Assembly: GCA_028532985.1 (NCBI GenBank)
Contig: JANCIK010000009.1
Location: 2,728,001-2,792,000, forward strand
Length of the DNA: 64,000 nt
DNA from: Stropharia rugosoannulata
Taxonomy: Eukaryota > Basidiomycota > Agaricomycetes > Agaricales > Strophariaceae
Reading direction: 5' to 3'
Program-made: the position numbers and the translations under genes
The notes under the pieces: generated by a model
What the model saw: the letters and a program-made list of their open reading frames with translations, nothing else
Databases searched by the model: none
What the model was told of the DNA's origin: nothing
Part shown: positions 30,878 to 40,195 of the stretch, piece after piece
How the letters are laid out: each line of letters begins with the position of its first letter
How positions within the stretch are numbered: position 1 is the stretch's first letter

Positions 30878-32981
30878 CTAGGCTCCCGTCGCGTTCTCCT
30901 CCTCACCACCAGAAGCCTCAGGGCTCGACTCGGGAACCACGGATGCGGACTTATAAGGACGAGAGGGAGCTTTCCCTTTGCCTTTTGAAGGAGCTTTCCC
31001 TTTGCCTTTCGAAGAACTCGCTTTGGAGGCGGTGGGACTGGAAGTGCGCTGCGCGCGCGGGACAGCCTTGGTAGTGGTGGAAGGTTGGCCAATGGACTCC
31101 GAGTTAGGGGGCTCGAGACAGGGATGTGCGGGATCATAAAAAGACGCGCGAGGAACAAACTCGATGGGATACTCGGGATCCAAGGGCTGGCAAAGCGCAT
31201 CGTACGACGCGCAGAGAGCTGCGACATCCATGGACCGGAGCGCATCAAAAGTCTCGCAGTCAGCAAAACGAGACCCAATGATGACGTTAGTAGGCATAGT
31301 TGTTGCCATAGCCTGGGCCAATTGCACGAGCTGAATAAGTTCAGCAAAGTGGAGACGCTCGAGGCCTCGACGAGTCTCCTCCGCAGCGCGCGCCTGCTGT
31401 CGGTAGGCCTCGAGACGAGCGAACGATGCGCGTAGCTCTAAAAAAGACAAGTCAGAAAGGAAGATGGAAGGAAAAAGGAAGCGCGCACCGGTGGGGGATG
31501 TGCGGTGCCAACCTGCGGATCCCTCTAAGGCGCGGTCGAGCTCGGGGCCAGTCATTGCCTGGAAACAGGGACCGCGACTGTCGAGGCGGCATTTAGCGCA
31601 CTTCTTACCAGGACCGCGCAGCAAGCAAAAGATCCTATGAGGTGCTAACTTGCCAGAACTGTCGGAAGAACGATCGCACAGAGAACAGGAGAGACCAGGC
31701 TGGATAAAAACATAAGTCAAGCAGAAGTAACCGAAAAGATGAGGAAAACTTACCACAACTGCAGCCTCTAAGTGATTCTCAGAGGGGAGCTGAGCCATGG
31801 AAATGGCATCTGGAAGGGGTTGGCCAGCTAAGGCTAGAGAAGCCGAATAGACTCCTGGGAGTAGGTTGTACACAGGGTAAGTGGAGTCATAGGTGACCTT
31901 GGAAGAGTCAACTCCCTCGAGACGGGAGAGCTCGGCCACACCGCTAGAGGAAGGAACTAAAGGGACGACCTTGGTGCGCGCACCCTTTTTCGTCGGAGCC
32001 GATGCGCGCTTTTTAGAAGGCCTGGCGAGCACCTGTGGGGCAGCTAAACGGGTATTAAGTACGAGACAAAAAGCCAGGAAAGAACACATACCTGGGGGGG
32101 GAGCGCCTTTGCGCGCACGCGGGACCTTGGGGACGGGGGGAACAGGCAAAGTCGAGAGAGGAACGAGGCCAGTGCGCTTACGCTTGACGGAAGCAGCAAT
32201 GGGGGTATCGATAACCTCGGGAGAAGCCCGCGCGGAAGGTGGTGGGGTGGCGACGGGAGACGGGCGCTTACGCTTGGAGAGGGCCGTGGGCGCGGGATCG
32301 ATGATTATGGGGGACAGGGGCCGAGCAGGAGGAGAAGGGGAAGGAGGCGGGGGAGTGGAAGATGCGCGCATCTGTTCGGGAGGGGGTGGGAGTATCGCTT
32401 CGACACGACCGCTCACCTCCCCCTCCGGCGCCAGCATCTCGACGTCGCGCGTGGACGATTCGAGGGGTATGAATTGCAGACGGGGCTCTGGTTGAGCCCT
32501 AGGCGACCAGGAGGAGGGGAAGGCGGTAGCAAAGGCGGCCTTATAAGAAGTCAACTATGGAAGGGGGGCGCTCAGCGCAGGTTATGATGAGAAAGGCGAG
32601 AAGGGAACTTACAGGTTCTAGCACAGGCTCTGTAAACCATAAAGCCCGCCGAGTAATGTCCTCGGAGTTCCAGCCAAAGACAGGGTCGTTGTCATTAGCA
32701 GCCAAGTGGGACAATATGAGGGCGAGCTCACGCGTTCCGGCGTGGTGAGTACCGTCGATGGGGAATGCGCGCACATGCCTCTCGACGGCGAGGCCGAATT
32801 GTTCGCGGAGAGATGCGAATTGAAAGACTTCTTCGGGGGTCAATTCATTCCGAGCGCCAAAGTCCTCGAAGGCATCATATTGGGCAAGGATGGGGCGGAG
32901 TCTGTGGAAGTGATCAGCGCGATCCAGTGTGCGCTCGTCTTTCTGAGTCTTGAGGAACTTGTTCACGCCGCAGAAAGCCAT
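30878..32981 (-). CDS. asA1: antisense protein of GyA with cysteine cluster, 630 aa
   Basis: Five exons with GT-AG introns: 32613-32981, 32092-32554, 31754-32043, 31489-31699, 30878-31437; they join in frame to 630 aa. Introns 2-4 (48, 54, 51 nt) are multiples of three without stops, so one long frame also spans them. Intron 1 (58 nt) is not, and fixes the link to the N-terminal domain (KDERTLDRADHFHRLRPILA, TPEEVFQFASLREQFGL). A long Pro/Ser-rich, basic-patch region (several K-R-K-R clusters) follows, then a cluster C-x2-C-x16-C-x8-C-x2-C-x7-C (exon 4), a coiled-coil-like stretch, and a Lys/Ser-rich tail. The Cys cluster plus basic regions suggest a zinc- and nucleic-acid-binding nuclear protein. 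That is inference. asB4 of GyB has a similar cluster. Confidence 0.75.
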
Positions 32982-33082
32982 GAAGCGTTTGTGATTCGGG
33001 GTAAGAGAAATGTGAGAGAAGCAGGGAGGATTTAATAGAGGGAAGCGAGAGAAAGAAAGAACGAGAAGGACAGAGGAACTTG

Positions 33083-33089
33083 TTATATA
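33083..33089 (-). promoter_or_regulatory. TATA box of asA1
   Basis: TATATAA on the minus strand, about 102-108 bp before the ATG at 32981. The leader between them is rich in C and T, as in many fungal 5' leaders. Confidence 0.5.
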
Positions 33090-33520
33090 GGCAGAAAAGA
33101 ATAGCGAAGGAAAGTTCTGGAGTAGGGGAGAAGCGGACGGCGATGAGCGCATGTCGAATAAACTTACCGGCGATATGCTAGGACAGCGTGACGGAAAAAG
33201 AAGGTCCAACAAGGTCCGGAAAGGGAAAGAAAAGGGCCTGACTAGGGAAATGACCCAAGCAGGAGGTCAACGGGGAGCGCGAGGCGCATATGAGTGCGGT
33301 GGCGGTTGTCTAAAAATAAATTAGTCGAGAAAAATGGGCGGGGATGCCTAAAGAGGAAACCAAGGGGGTTGGGTAGAGATAGTGTCTCGGACAGAGGCGT
33401 CGTAATGGATCACATAAGGCAGTAGCTGGGCCTTCTGAATACAGAAGTAGGGAAGCCTGGTGAATTGCTAGTGAGGATGCGATGCGCGCACCTGAAATTG
33501 ACTGAGGACAGTCAAGATTT
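33090..33520. other. GyA upstream region of antisense block
   Basis: About 430 bp between the asA1 TATA box and the polypurine tract. No gene is supported. It holds GCGCGC-type motifs (for example near 33484). Confidence 0.4.
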
Positions 33521-33534
33521 TAGTGGGGGGGAGA
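33521..33534 (+). promoter_or_regulatory. GyA polypurine tract
   Basis: TAGTGGGGGGGAGA directly before the 3' LTR. A diverged copy of this tract and its left flank occurs internally at about 30485-30530. Confidence 0.7.
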
Positions 33535-34723
33535 TGACAGGGCTGCTTTTTGGCTACGGGTGTAAACAGTTAGAAGGTCCGTTAGTGGGATAGCTGCGCG
33601 CGGGAAACACAGAGAGACTAGAGTTGAGCCTGCCTCACAGTCTATAGCTATCAGCGCGCGAGCATCATGACTACAAGCGCCTGCGCGCACTGTATCGCGA
33701 GAAGGATTGGTCAGCGAGCTGCACAGTCTAGAGTGCATAGTTTGGCCGTCTGTGCGAGCGATCAGGGAAGCGTAGAACGGTTAAGCACCAGCAAAGAGCG
33801 GTGTGAGTACAGCTGAGCGGATACCAAAGGCAGTGTGAAGGGCTGTGCGCGTATCTCATATGCGCGCATTGCAAAGGCAGAATTTGTCTAAGTCCACACA
33901 TCATGTGACCGTGGCGGCGCGCATCAAAAGACGCGCAAAAGCCCGAGGGAATGAACGACATGCGCGCAGCGAATGCCAAGGGATCAGGACACTCGAAGGG
34001 AAGCCCGGAAGCGATGCGCGGACCTTTGGCCGCACGTTGCTAGTATTTACTTTACCTTATTATTAGTACACAGGCGCGCATCGCATATAAACCTGTATCC
34101 TTGTCTATAGTAATTTAAGCAATTGTCTACCCACTAGATCTGTGTGCTGGGTTCTGTCCCAGGCCGTCAGCGGGCTGTGTTTAGCTTTTGTTAGGGTTTT
34201 AACTGTGAGGTATTTGTGAATCATAGGAGTTTTGGATAGCTTCTGGCCACCGGGTCAATTGGAGAGCTCAGTGAGGAGTCAGTACAACCGTGTACGGAAA
34301 CTTGCACTGTAGTGTTTAGACTGTGAGACTGCACCACCGGGTGAAAGACTTTGGAGAGTCCGTGCATCGTACGAGGTCACCGGACCCGGAAGTGCGCGCA
34401 GCGAAGCTGTTCGCTAAAAACAACTTATTTCATTTATCATTTTGCTTTGTGCACGCCACTAGCAACCGGGCTCTATCCGAGATTTACTAGAATTAAACCC
34501 CTCCTTACAAACGAACTTGCAGGCACTACTTGCTATTACAAAGACTAGAGGACACGAGGTGCGTGCATCGCATGCCCAGAACGGGAACCAGAGCAGGGCA
34601 TAGATTATACTACTATTTAGTTGAGGGTGTTCGCTTGATCTAAGGGATAGGATCTCGCTCCGCTGGGTGTGTGTGTGTGTTGTGTTTTGCGAGTTCGAAT
34701 CTAGCTACGCAGTAGACCTCTCA
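33535..34723 (+). repeat. GyA 3' LTR
   Basis: 1189 bp, TGACAGG...CTCTCA, followed by duplication CTGC (34724-34727). It contains eight GCGCGC hexamers (near 33596, 33653, 33682, 33861, 33917, 33962, 34073, 34393). Confidence 0.92.
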
Positions 34724-34727
34724 CTGC

Positions 34728-35129
34728 TGTTTAGGTGAAACCACAGTGACTAATGGTGCAGCTTTCAACCCCTGCTTCAATGTCACCCGTACAACTCATG
34801 TTCATTTCAAATCAACCACTGATGGCACCGAGTCGGCACATTTCCGCATCCCATGGACAAAATCCACAAGGGAAGAGGGTGGTTCAGTAATACTCACAGC
34901 CAGGAGGGACGAGCTGTGCCCAGTCCGAGCTTTACGAAATCATTTGGCAGTGAATGACGGCCTCCCTAGCAATGCCTCTCTTTTTGCTTACTGCACGGAT
35001 ACAAAAGGTGGCTTCTGTAACATGTTGAAATACACTTTTCTCTCTATCACTGGCGACATATGGAAAGCAGCCAACCTGGAACATGTTCATGGCCACAGTT
35101 TACGAATCGGAGGAGCAGTTGAACTCCTC
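34728..35129 (+). pseudogene. DIRS-like tyrosine recombinase, catalytic part
   Basis: Continues the recombinase frame of 12712-13572 once GyA and one CTGC copy are removed. Recognisable segments are LGETT, the RIPWTKSTREEGGSVIL beta region, ELCPVRALRNHL and GHSLRIGG, which supplies the H-x-x-R catalytic pair. The first catalytic Arg position is Cys (TGT where CGT is expected). The final Tyr box is missing because the frame is cut at 35130 by the TIR element. Confidence 0.75.
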
Positions 35130-36071
35130 CATCAGGAAAACCACTTTTTGGAAAAGAGACTTTTTGAGACATCTATATGTCTCTTGGGAAATTTACTGTC
35201 TTTTTGAGACATCAATATGTCTTTTGGTGAATTTTATGTCTTTTTTATACTTTTAAAGGTCTCCTAGAGACTTTAGGGAAATATGTAATTTTTCCAATGT
35301 CTTTTTAGGTCTTTTTATGTCTTTTTATGTCTTTTAAAGTCTTTCAAATTTTCTAAGTATTTAAATGTATTGGTGTAATTGTATAAATCTTTTTATGTCT
35401 CTGAAAGATTGTAGAAATGTCTCATAAAGTGTATTAAAAAGCTACAAAAAGACTCAAAAAGACATTTAAAGACATAAAAACCTGGGAAAAAATTGACTTA
35501 TGAATAGCTATTGTCAACTATTACTTGTAATCTACATTGTAGGTCTTATATAAAATACATTTGAACATGACTAAATTCAATGACTTGTAATGTAATAAAT
35601 TAATGTAGTCTAGAGCTTTACCATCATATTTGACCTGCAGTGAGTCTATATACACAGGCACATGGTGTAGGGGGAAGCATGCTGGTTTTAAGTCATGCAT
35701 GAAGCTGTTGGTTCAATTCCTGGCAAATGCAAATTATTTCCACAACATAAGTTCCCCTTCCTATTATACCCAAGTTAATGTGATGGTTTATTTACCATTG
35801 TATCTTTATGTAAGATGCTGACTAATATAGTTACTTCATGACAAATCTTAAGTACATTTAAATATACCTAATTACCTGCTTACAAATACTGTTACAAATA
35901 CAATCTAATCTATGTAGTAGTGATTTGGCTAAGATAAGGTCATGTTTTTAATGTTTTTATAAAGAAAAAATGTAACATTAAAAGACATTTAGAGACATCT
36001 AGAGACATTATGGACAAATAAAAAGACATTTAAGAGACTCCTAGAGACATAAAAAAGTCTTTTTCCTGATG
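35130..36071. mobile_element. TIR element copy 1 with internal tRNA-like sequence
   Basis: 942 bp bounded by CATCAGGAAAA...TTTTCCTGATG. It is AT-rich and dominated by GTCTTTTT/AAAAAGAC words near both ends. A second copy lies at 60797-61837. This copy lacks roughly 100 bp just inside its right end compared with copy 2. It has no coding capacity, so is non-autonomous. Left flank is the DIRS recombinase and right flank is the interior of GyA2, with no shared duplication. It therefore sits at a rearrangement junction. Confidence 0.75.
35657..35730 (+). other. tRNA-like sequence with pol III A and B boxes
   Basis: TGGTGTAGGGGG (35663-35674) fits an A box and GGTTCAATTCC (35710-35720) is a perfect B box, at tRNA-like spacing, with a possible anticodon-type stem (GCATG/CATGC) between them. 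The acceptor and T stems do not pair well, so it is tRNA-derived rather than a working tRNA. Copy 2 keeps both boxes (61320-61331 and 61367-61377). Confidence 0.55.
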
Positions 36072-36430
36072 CCCATGAGTGTCTGCCTCCCGCTGCTTAA
36101 CCAAGTTCAAGATCACGCCATAAGCCCCTTCTCTGCTGGCCATGCACTCCCACTGAGTAGTCTGCGCAGCAAGACCTAGAACTGACCGAGTCCACCTGTC
36201 ACTCACCACATCTGTCTCATCTCTGCACTCAGCTCTATTACACCGAACTTGTGCTGCATCTGTGTGGTACCAACAATGCTGAGTGTTATGGCATTCTTAT
36301 TCACACCAGACACTTTCAATGCCTCCACTATGCTGCCCAGCATTTCTACCAGGAGGACTTCTTTCCTGTCTATCCCTTTTTCTCTTCATTCTCTGCTGTG
36401 CTGAGACCATGATTATGTCAGGACGTTTGA
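36072..36430 (+). pseudogene. asA3': antisense accessory gene of GyA2, 5'-truncated
   Basis: Reads as the end of exon 1 (36072-36119, PMSVCLPLLNQVQDHA against PMTICLDMMRHVQDHA in asA3), exon 2 (36170-36367, 198 nt, with HYAAQHFYQEDFFP) and a 9-nt exon 3 (36422-36430, Asp-Val-stop). Exon lengths equal those of asA3. The first donor is AT instead of GT and exon 1 is cut by TIR copy 1, so this copy is broken, but exon 2 has no stop. Confidence 0.75.
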
Positions 36431-36704
36431 GGTATTGTGCCCCCTCCTTGGTTTACTCCGTAGGGTACCCTTGTTACAGTAACCAGAGTAAATGACTTCT
36501 ACATGTGGTGCCTCCTTTGCTATTTGAAATGACAAGTATCTAGTTAGGCACTATGTATTGTCAGTGCCAGTACCCGATTCGGACATAATTTTTCCAAATG
36601 CGGTAATCACACGATCAGCCTCCGCTGAGTGCTTTCAGCTAGGTGCACCTCTCTGCTGGATCTCATTTCATCTATTAACTGCTCCTGCTCTGCACCCCGT
36701 TTTA
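36431..36704. other. GyA2 spacer downstream of asA3'
   Basis: 274 bp between asA3' and CopA without a gene, corresponding to part of the 500-bp gap between asA3 and asA4 in GyA. The last five bases (TTTTA, 36700-36704) are the CopA target duplication. Confidence 0.5.
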
Positions 36705-37130
36705 TGTTGGAATTCTGAGAGCCAAGGACAAATAACAACACGAGGATTGCTGCTGCCACACGGAGTTCTTTCTGTATCAAATGTATATTTTTAGTACTCT
36801 CGTTACATATGCAATTGCTAGCTTCAATTACTAGCTATTTAACTACATGTTCATACATACTTAAAAACCTTTTACTCTTCATGTTTCTTACTACTTGTGA
36901 ATGCTCTTCTCAAGCTCTTATTCTTCTCATTTTCAGTATATAATGTTGTGTACAAATCTGCTACACCTCAGTCGTTTGCACCCTCTTCGAGGCAACAAGC
37001 TGAGGTGAGCACAAGTTCTTTTACTCATATTTATGTACTCGTATTTACATGACTTTGTAGGCTATTCTTACAGGTAAATACATAGTCGTTTGCACCCTCT
37101 TCAAGGCAATGAGCTGAGGCTATTCTTACA
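36705..37130 (+). repeat. CopA 5' LTR
   Basis: 426 bp, TGTTGGAATTC...TTCTTACA. It contains two near-identical TAGTCGTTTGCACCCTCTTC-type segments about 105 bp apart. Confidence 0.93.
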
Positions 37131-37187
37131 GGTTATGAGCCCTGGTTGTTACCACTGCCTCTGATTGTTTTTTGCGACTCACCGAAA

Positions 37188-39040
37188 ATGTCTACAATCA
37201 CTGCTACTTCTCTCACGGATACTCTTCCTTCTTCGGTTCCGAAACTCGACACAAGCAGCGTCAACTGGGCTATTTTTGCCGTTTGGTTCCAGGATGCTGT
37301 CGAGGCAAAGGGGTTCTGGGGGCACTTCGACGGGACGTCTTCACGTCCAACTGAGGCGCCCGCTGTTGCACTGTGCGTGGCTACTGCGACTACCACGGCG
37401 CCAGGTGCTGCTGCTGCTGCTGAGCCCAAGGCCAAGCCTGACAACAATACTGCTGCTTTAATCCGTCAGTGGGAGAAAGATGAAAAATCAGCCAAATCAT
37501 TGCTTACCCAAAAGATTCCCGACTCTACGTTGATGCGTGTTCACATGAAGCCAACCATAAAGGACTGTTGGGATGCAATTGTGGCTGAATACATGGAGAA
37601 AGGTGCTTATGCACAGACTGATCTTCGTACCAAGTTCTTGGAGTCCAAGTGCCACGAGAAGGGCAATGTTCGAGAGTTCCTGGATGCCTTACAGGTCAAG
37701 TGCGAGGAGCTGGTGACCGTTGGCGTGGACATCGATGAGAAGGACTACAGATCCGTGATCATATCCTCCTTACCTTATTATCTCTCCAACTTCGCATCAT
37801 CACAGCTTGCTGCAGCCCGGATGTTTGCTCAGACCAAGACCATTGCCCCCGATTCACTCATTTCACTCATTTCCGAGGAGTACAAGCACCAGAAAACCCA
37901 GCGCAACAGGCGCTATGGTGGCTCTAAGTCGAAGGACAGTGACAAGGACGAGGCACTTGCTGTAGGTCACACATCGAAGGGCGGCAAGGGCAAGGCGAAA
38001 CTACCCCGTGGTGTATGCTGGAACTGCGGCGAGAAAGGTCACTACAAGGACAAGTGCCCCAAGCCCGCAAAAGACGACAAGGGCAAAGGGAGTTCCGCCA
38101 AGAAGACCACAGAAGCTGCAAATGCTGTAGCAGCTGGCGATTCCGATGCAGACAGCGATTGCATGCTGGCTGCGGATAGCGATGTCGAGGATTCTGATTC
38201 TGACTCTTGCTCTGTGGATCTTTCTTCTATTTCTTGCTCTGACTCTGATTCTGAGACTGACGACTCTGATTGCAAGAGCAGTGTGGCTAATGCTAGCGAC
38301 TGGTTCTCTGACGATGAGGATGGTGAGGTGGATGATGTTGAGCACTGCTCCGACGGCAGCTGGGACAGAATTTCTGATGGGGAAGACATGCAGTCAGCCA
38401 GTGATTCCGAGGACTCACTCTCCGAGGTTTTGGCTACTCACCCCACTTCGGAAACCCCAGACACTGCCTGCATAAACCTCATGGACTCTGGTACATCCCG
38501 ACACATCTCCCTGTACCGTGATGACTTCGAAAACTTCCACGAAATCCCTCCGAAAGCCTTGCGCACTGCAAACAAGGGCAACTTCAGTGCTACGGGCGTG
38601 GGAAGCATCACAATAGACATACCAAATGGGGTTGACATCACCAAACTCTGTCTTGATGAGGTCTTGTATTCTCCGGAGGCGGGCTACACTCTTGTGTCAG
38701 TTGGGAAGCTTGATGAGCTTGGGTTTACGCTCACATTCGGAAATGGGAAGTGTACCATCACTGGGCCAGACGGCAAGCACATGGGACAGCTTCTGAAATC
38801 TTCAAAGGGCCTGTATCACTTCACGATGGAAGGCAACATTGTAAATGCAGTGGATACTATCATGTTGGATCAGTTTCACCAACGAATGGGCCATATCTCA
38901 CCTGTGGTTGTGCAACGGCTTGTTGCCAACAAGTTTGTGACTGGAGTTCGTCTTGAGGACACCCCAGCTGGCGAGCCTTTCTTCTGCAAGTCCTGTGTGT
39001 ACGCAAAGGCTACAAGAAAGCCTGTCTCTCGTGAGCGCAA
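37188..39040 (+). pseudogene. CopA Gag-Pol part 1: Gag, protease, pre-integrase
   Basis: From the ATG at 37188. Gag contains IKDCWDAIVAEYMEKGAYAQ and LRTKFLESKCHEKGNVREFL. A CCHC knuckle (CWNCGEKGHYKDKC) lies near residue 280, followed by a long acidic Ser/Asp-rich spacer. The protease (LMDSGTSRHIS, DSG) is near residue 432. The GAG-pre-integrase finger (HQRMGHISPVVVQRL, then CKSCVYAKATR) is near 562-612. It breaks after CGC-AA at 39040, where GyB inserted; the next codon continues at 56174. Confidence 0.9.
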
Positions 39041-40005
39041 TGTGAGGGGCTGGGGCTGGCCCCTCGTGAAAACAAGAATAATCATAAGGTTTACAACATA
39101 GATACACAAGAAGCGACATATCCGCCATAACAATCGGAAACTACTATCGGAAACTGAAAGAACAAGAAGAAGCACGAAATATGAAGTCTAAGATATGAAG
39201 ATGCAAGTTTATTCGAAGATATGAAATATGTACATGATGAAACAAGAAGACAAGCACAAGGAAGACTCAAGATGTTATTACAACTCAATGGCAGATCAAG
39301 AAAGACAACAGCATCAGAGCAATATTGGACTTCTGATGCCGACAACATCAGATCAATATTAACAATCTGATGTAACTATGGACCCACAAGGAAGTCAATC
39401 ACATGGAAATACTCATACATACGACCTGGGACAAAAATGGTGACGGATTCCGACGATATGCAAGGGTTTCCGACGACATGCAGGCGTGGGGTAGCAGAAA
39501 GCAGAAGAATCTCGATACAAACACAAGGGACATAGGTGTGGAGAGAGGGTTGGAGGAGATGTATGTTTAGGGGTGAACATGGAGATGATCCGGCCACAGG
39601 AAGATTTCTTGTGCTTGGGCTTGGTTTCCGAAGATAAGGAAATTTGTGGCCAAGATATGAAGCATGCTGTAGTGCAGCAGGGTTTCCGACGAGATAAAGA
39701 CAGCACAGGCAGTCGGATCTTCGTGGATGTATATGGAACGATCTGGGCATGGCAACCAAACGGGTATTTAAGGAGTAGAATATCTCTGTACTTCCCCAGC
39801 TTCCTTCAGGGTTAAATTCTACCTACACACATCATACCAGTTCGCATTAGAAACCGTTGTTTAAACCTTGTACACTGGAAGCTCCTTGTTTTAAAACAAG
39901 TAAAACCTTTTCAACGTGCTATCGTTGTACACACGTTGCCTTCGCACATTGTGAACTATAGAGACAGGCTTTTCAGACCAGTCCAACCCAACTTCGCACC
40001 TCACA
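39041..40005 (+). repeat. GyB 5' LTR
   Basis: 965 bp, TGTGAGGGGC...CACCTCACA. Five exact TCGGAAA/TTTCCGA heptamers occur (39134, 39147, 39477, 39625, 39683), against about 0.12 expected by chance on both strands. An open frame of about 127 codons on the minus strand recurs in every copy but looks like a consequence of repeat identity. Confidence 0.93.
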
Positions 40006-40008
40006 ACG

Positions 40009-40026
40009 TGGAGCCCACCGCGAGGG
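40009..40026 (+). promoter_or_regulatory. GyB primer-binding site
   Basis: TGGAGCCCACCGCGAGGG, three bases inside the 5' LTR and identical to that of GyA, so both families use the same primer tRNA. Confidence 0.75.
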
Positions 40027-40195
40027 TCTACAGTTCACAATAGATCTGTCTGTTCCAGACTGTCGGATAACTCGTCAACTTGCTGCAGAATTTGCTATAC
40101 CCCTACAACCTCCTGAAGCGCCCATCAAGAGAAGAAGGAAAAGACCGACACCGTCAGGAAGCCAAATATCTTCAGTACTCAGCCATATATCGGAA

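Larger units (their letters stand above)
13573..34723 (+). mobile_element. GyA: Ty3/Gypsy LTR retrotransposon with antisense gene block
   Basis: LTRs at 13573-14787 and 33535-34723 (TGACAGG...CTCTCA) are flanked by CTGC at 13569-13572 and 34724-34727. A primer-binding site lies two bases inside the 5' LTR and a G-rich polypurine tract precedes the 3' LTR. Sense genes are gag (14969-16303), a linker/protease (16300-16954, continued 23185-23491) and pol (23491-27426). Between pol and the 3' LTR about 6 kb carries four spliced antisense genes. The element is inserted in the DIRS-like recombinase and itself contains GyC (16955-23179). Its ORFs show two -1 frame changes and an RT active-site substitution. 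Confidence 0.9.
6250..35129 (+). mobile_element. DIRS-like tyrosine-recombinase retrotransposon, fragmented host of nested insertions
   Basis: Three collinear coding blocks define it: a gag-like protein with zinc knuckles (6393-7832), RT plus RNase H (pieces at 7833-8181, 9434-9640, about 11221-11279 and 11508-12719), and a tyrosine recombinase (12712-13572 plus 34728-35129). The order gag, RT-RH, YR and the absence of a DDE integrase are diagnostic of DIRS-type elements, which integrate with a recombinase and make no target duplication. Terminal repeats were not identified, so the left end is approximate. The right end is lost at the junction with the TIR element at 35130. It is the oldest layer here, interrupted at 8182, 9641, 13573 and 35130. 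Confidence 0.75.

Noticed and set aside
30878..32554. asA1 as a single unspliced 558-codon gene
   Set aside because: Its first codon would be TTG directly after a perfect acceptor, and the upstream exon with ATG and donor joins it in frame; the spliced model is better.
35657..35730. Functional tRNA gene
   Set aside because: A and B boxes are present but the acceptor and T stems do not pair; both copies lie inside a transposable element.
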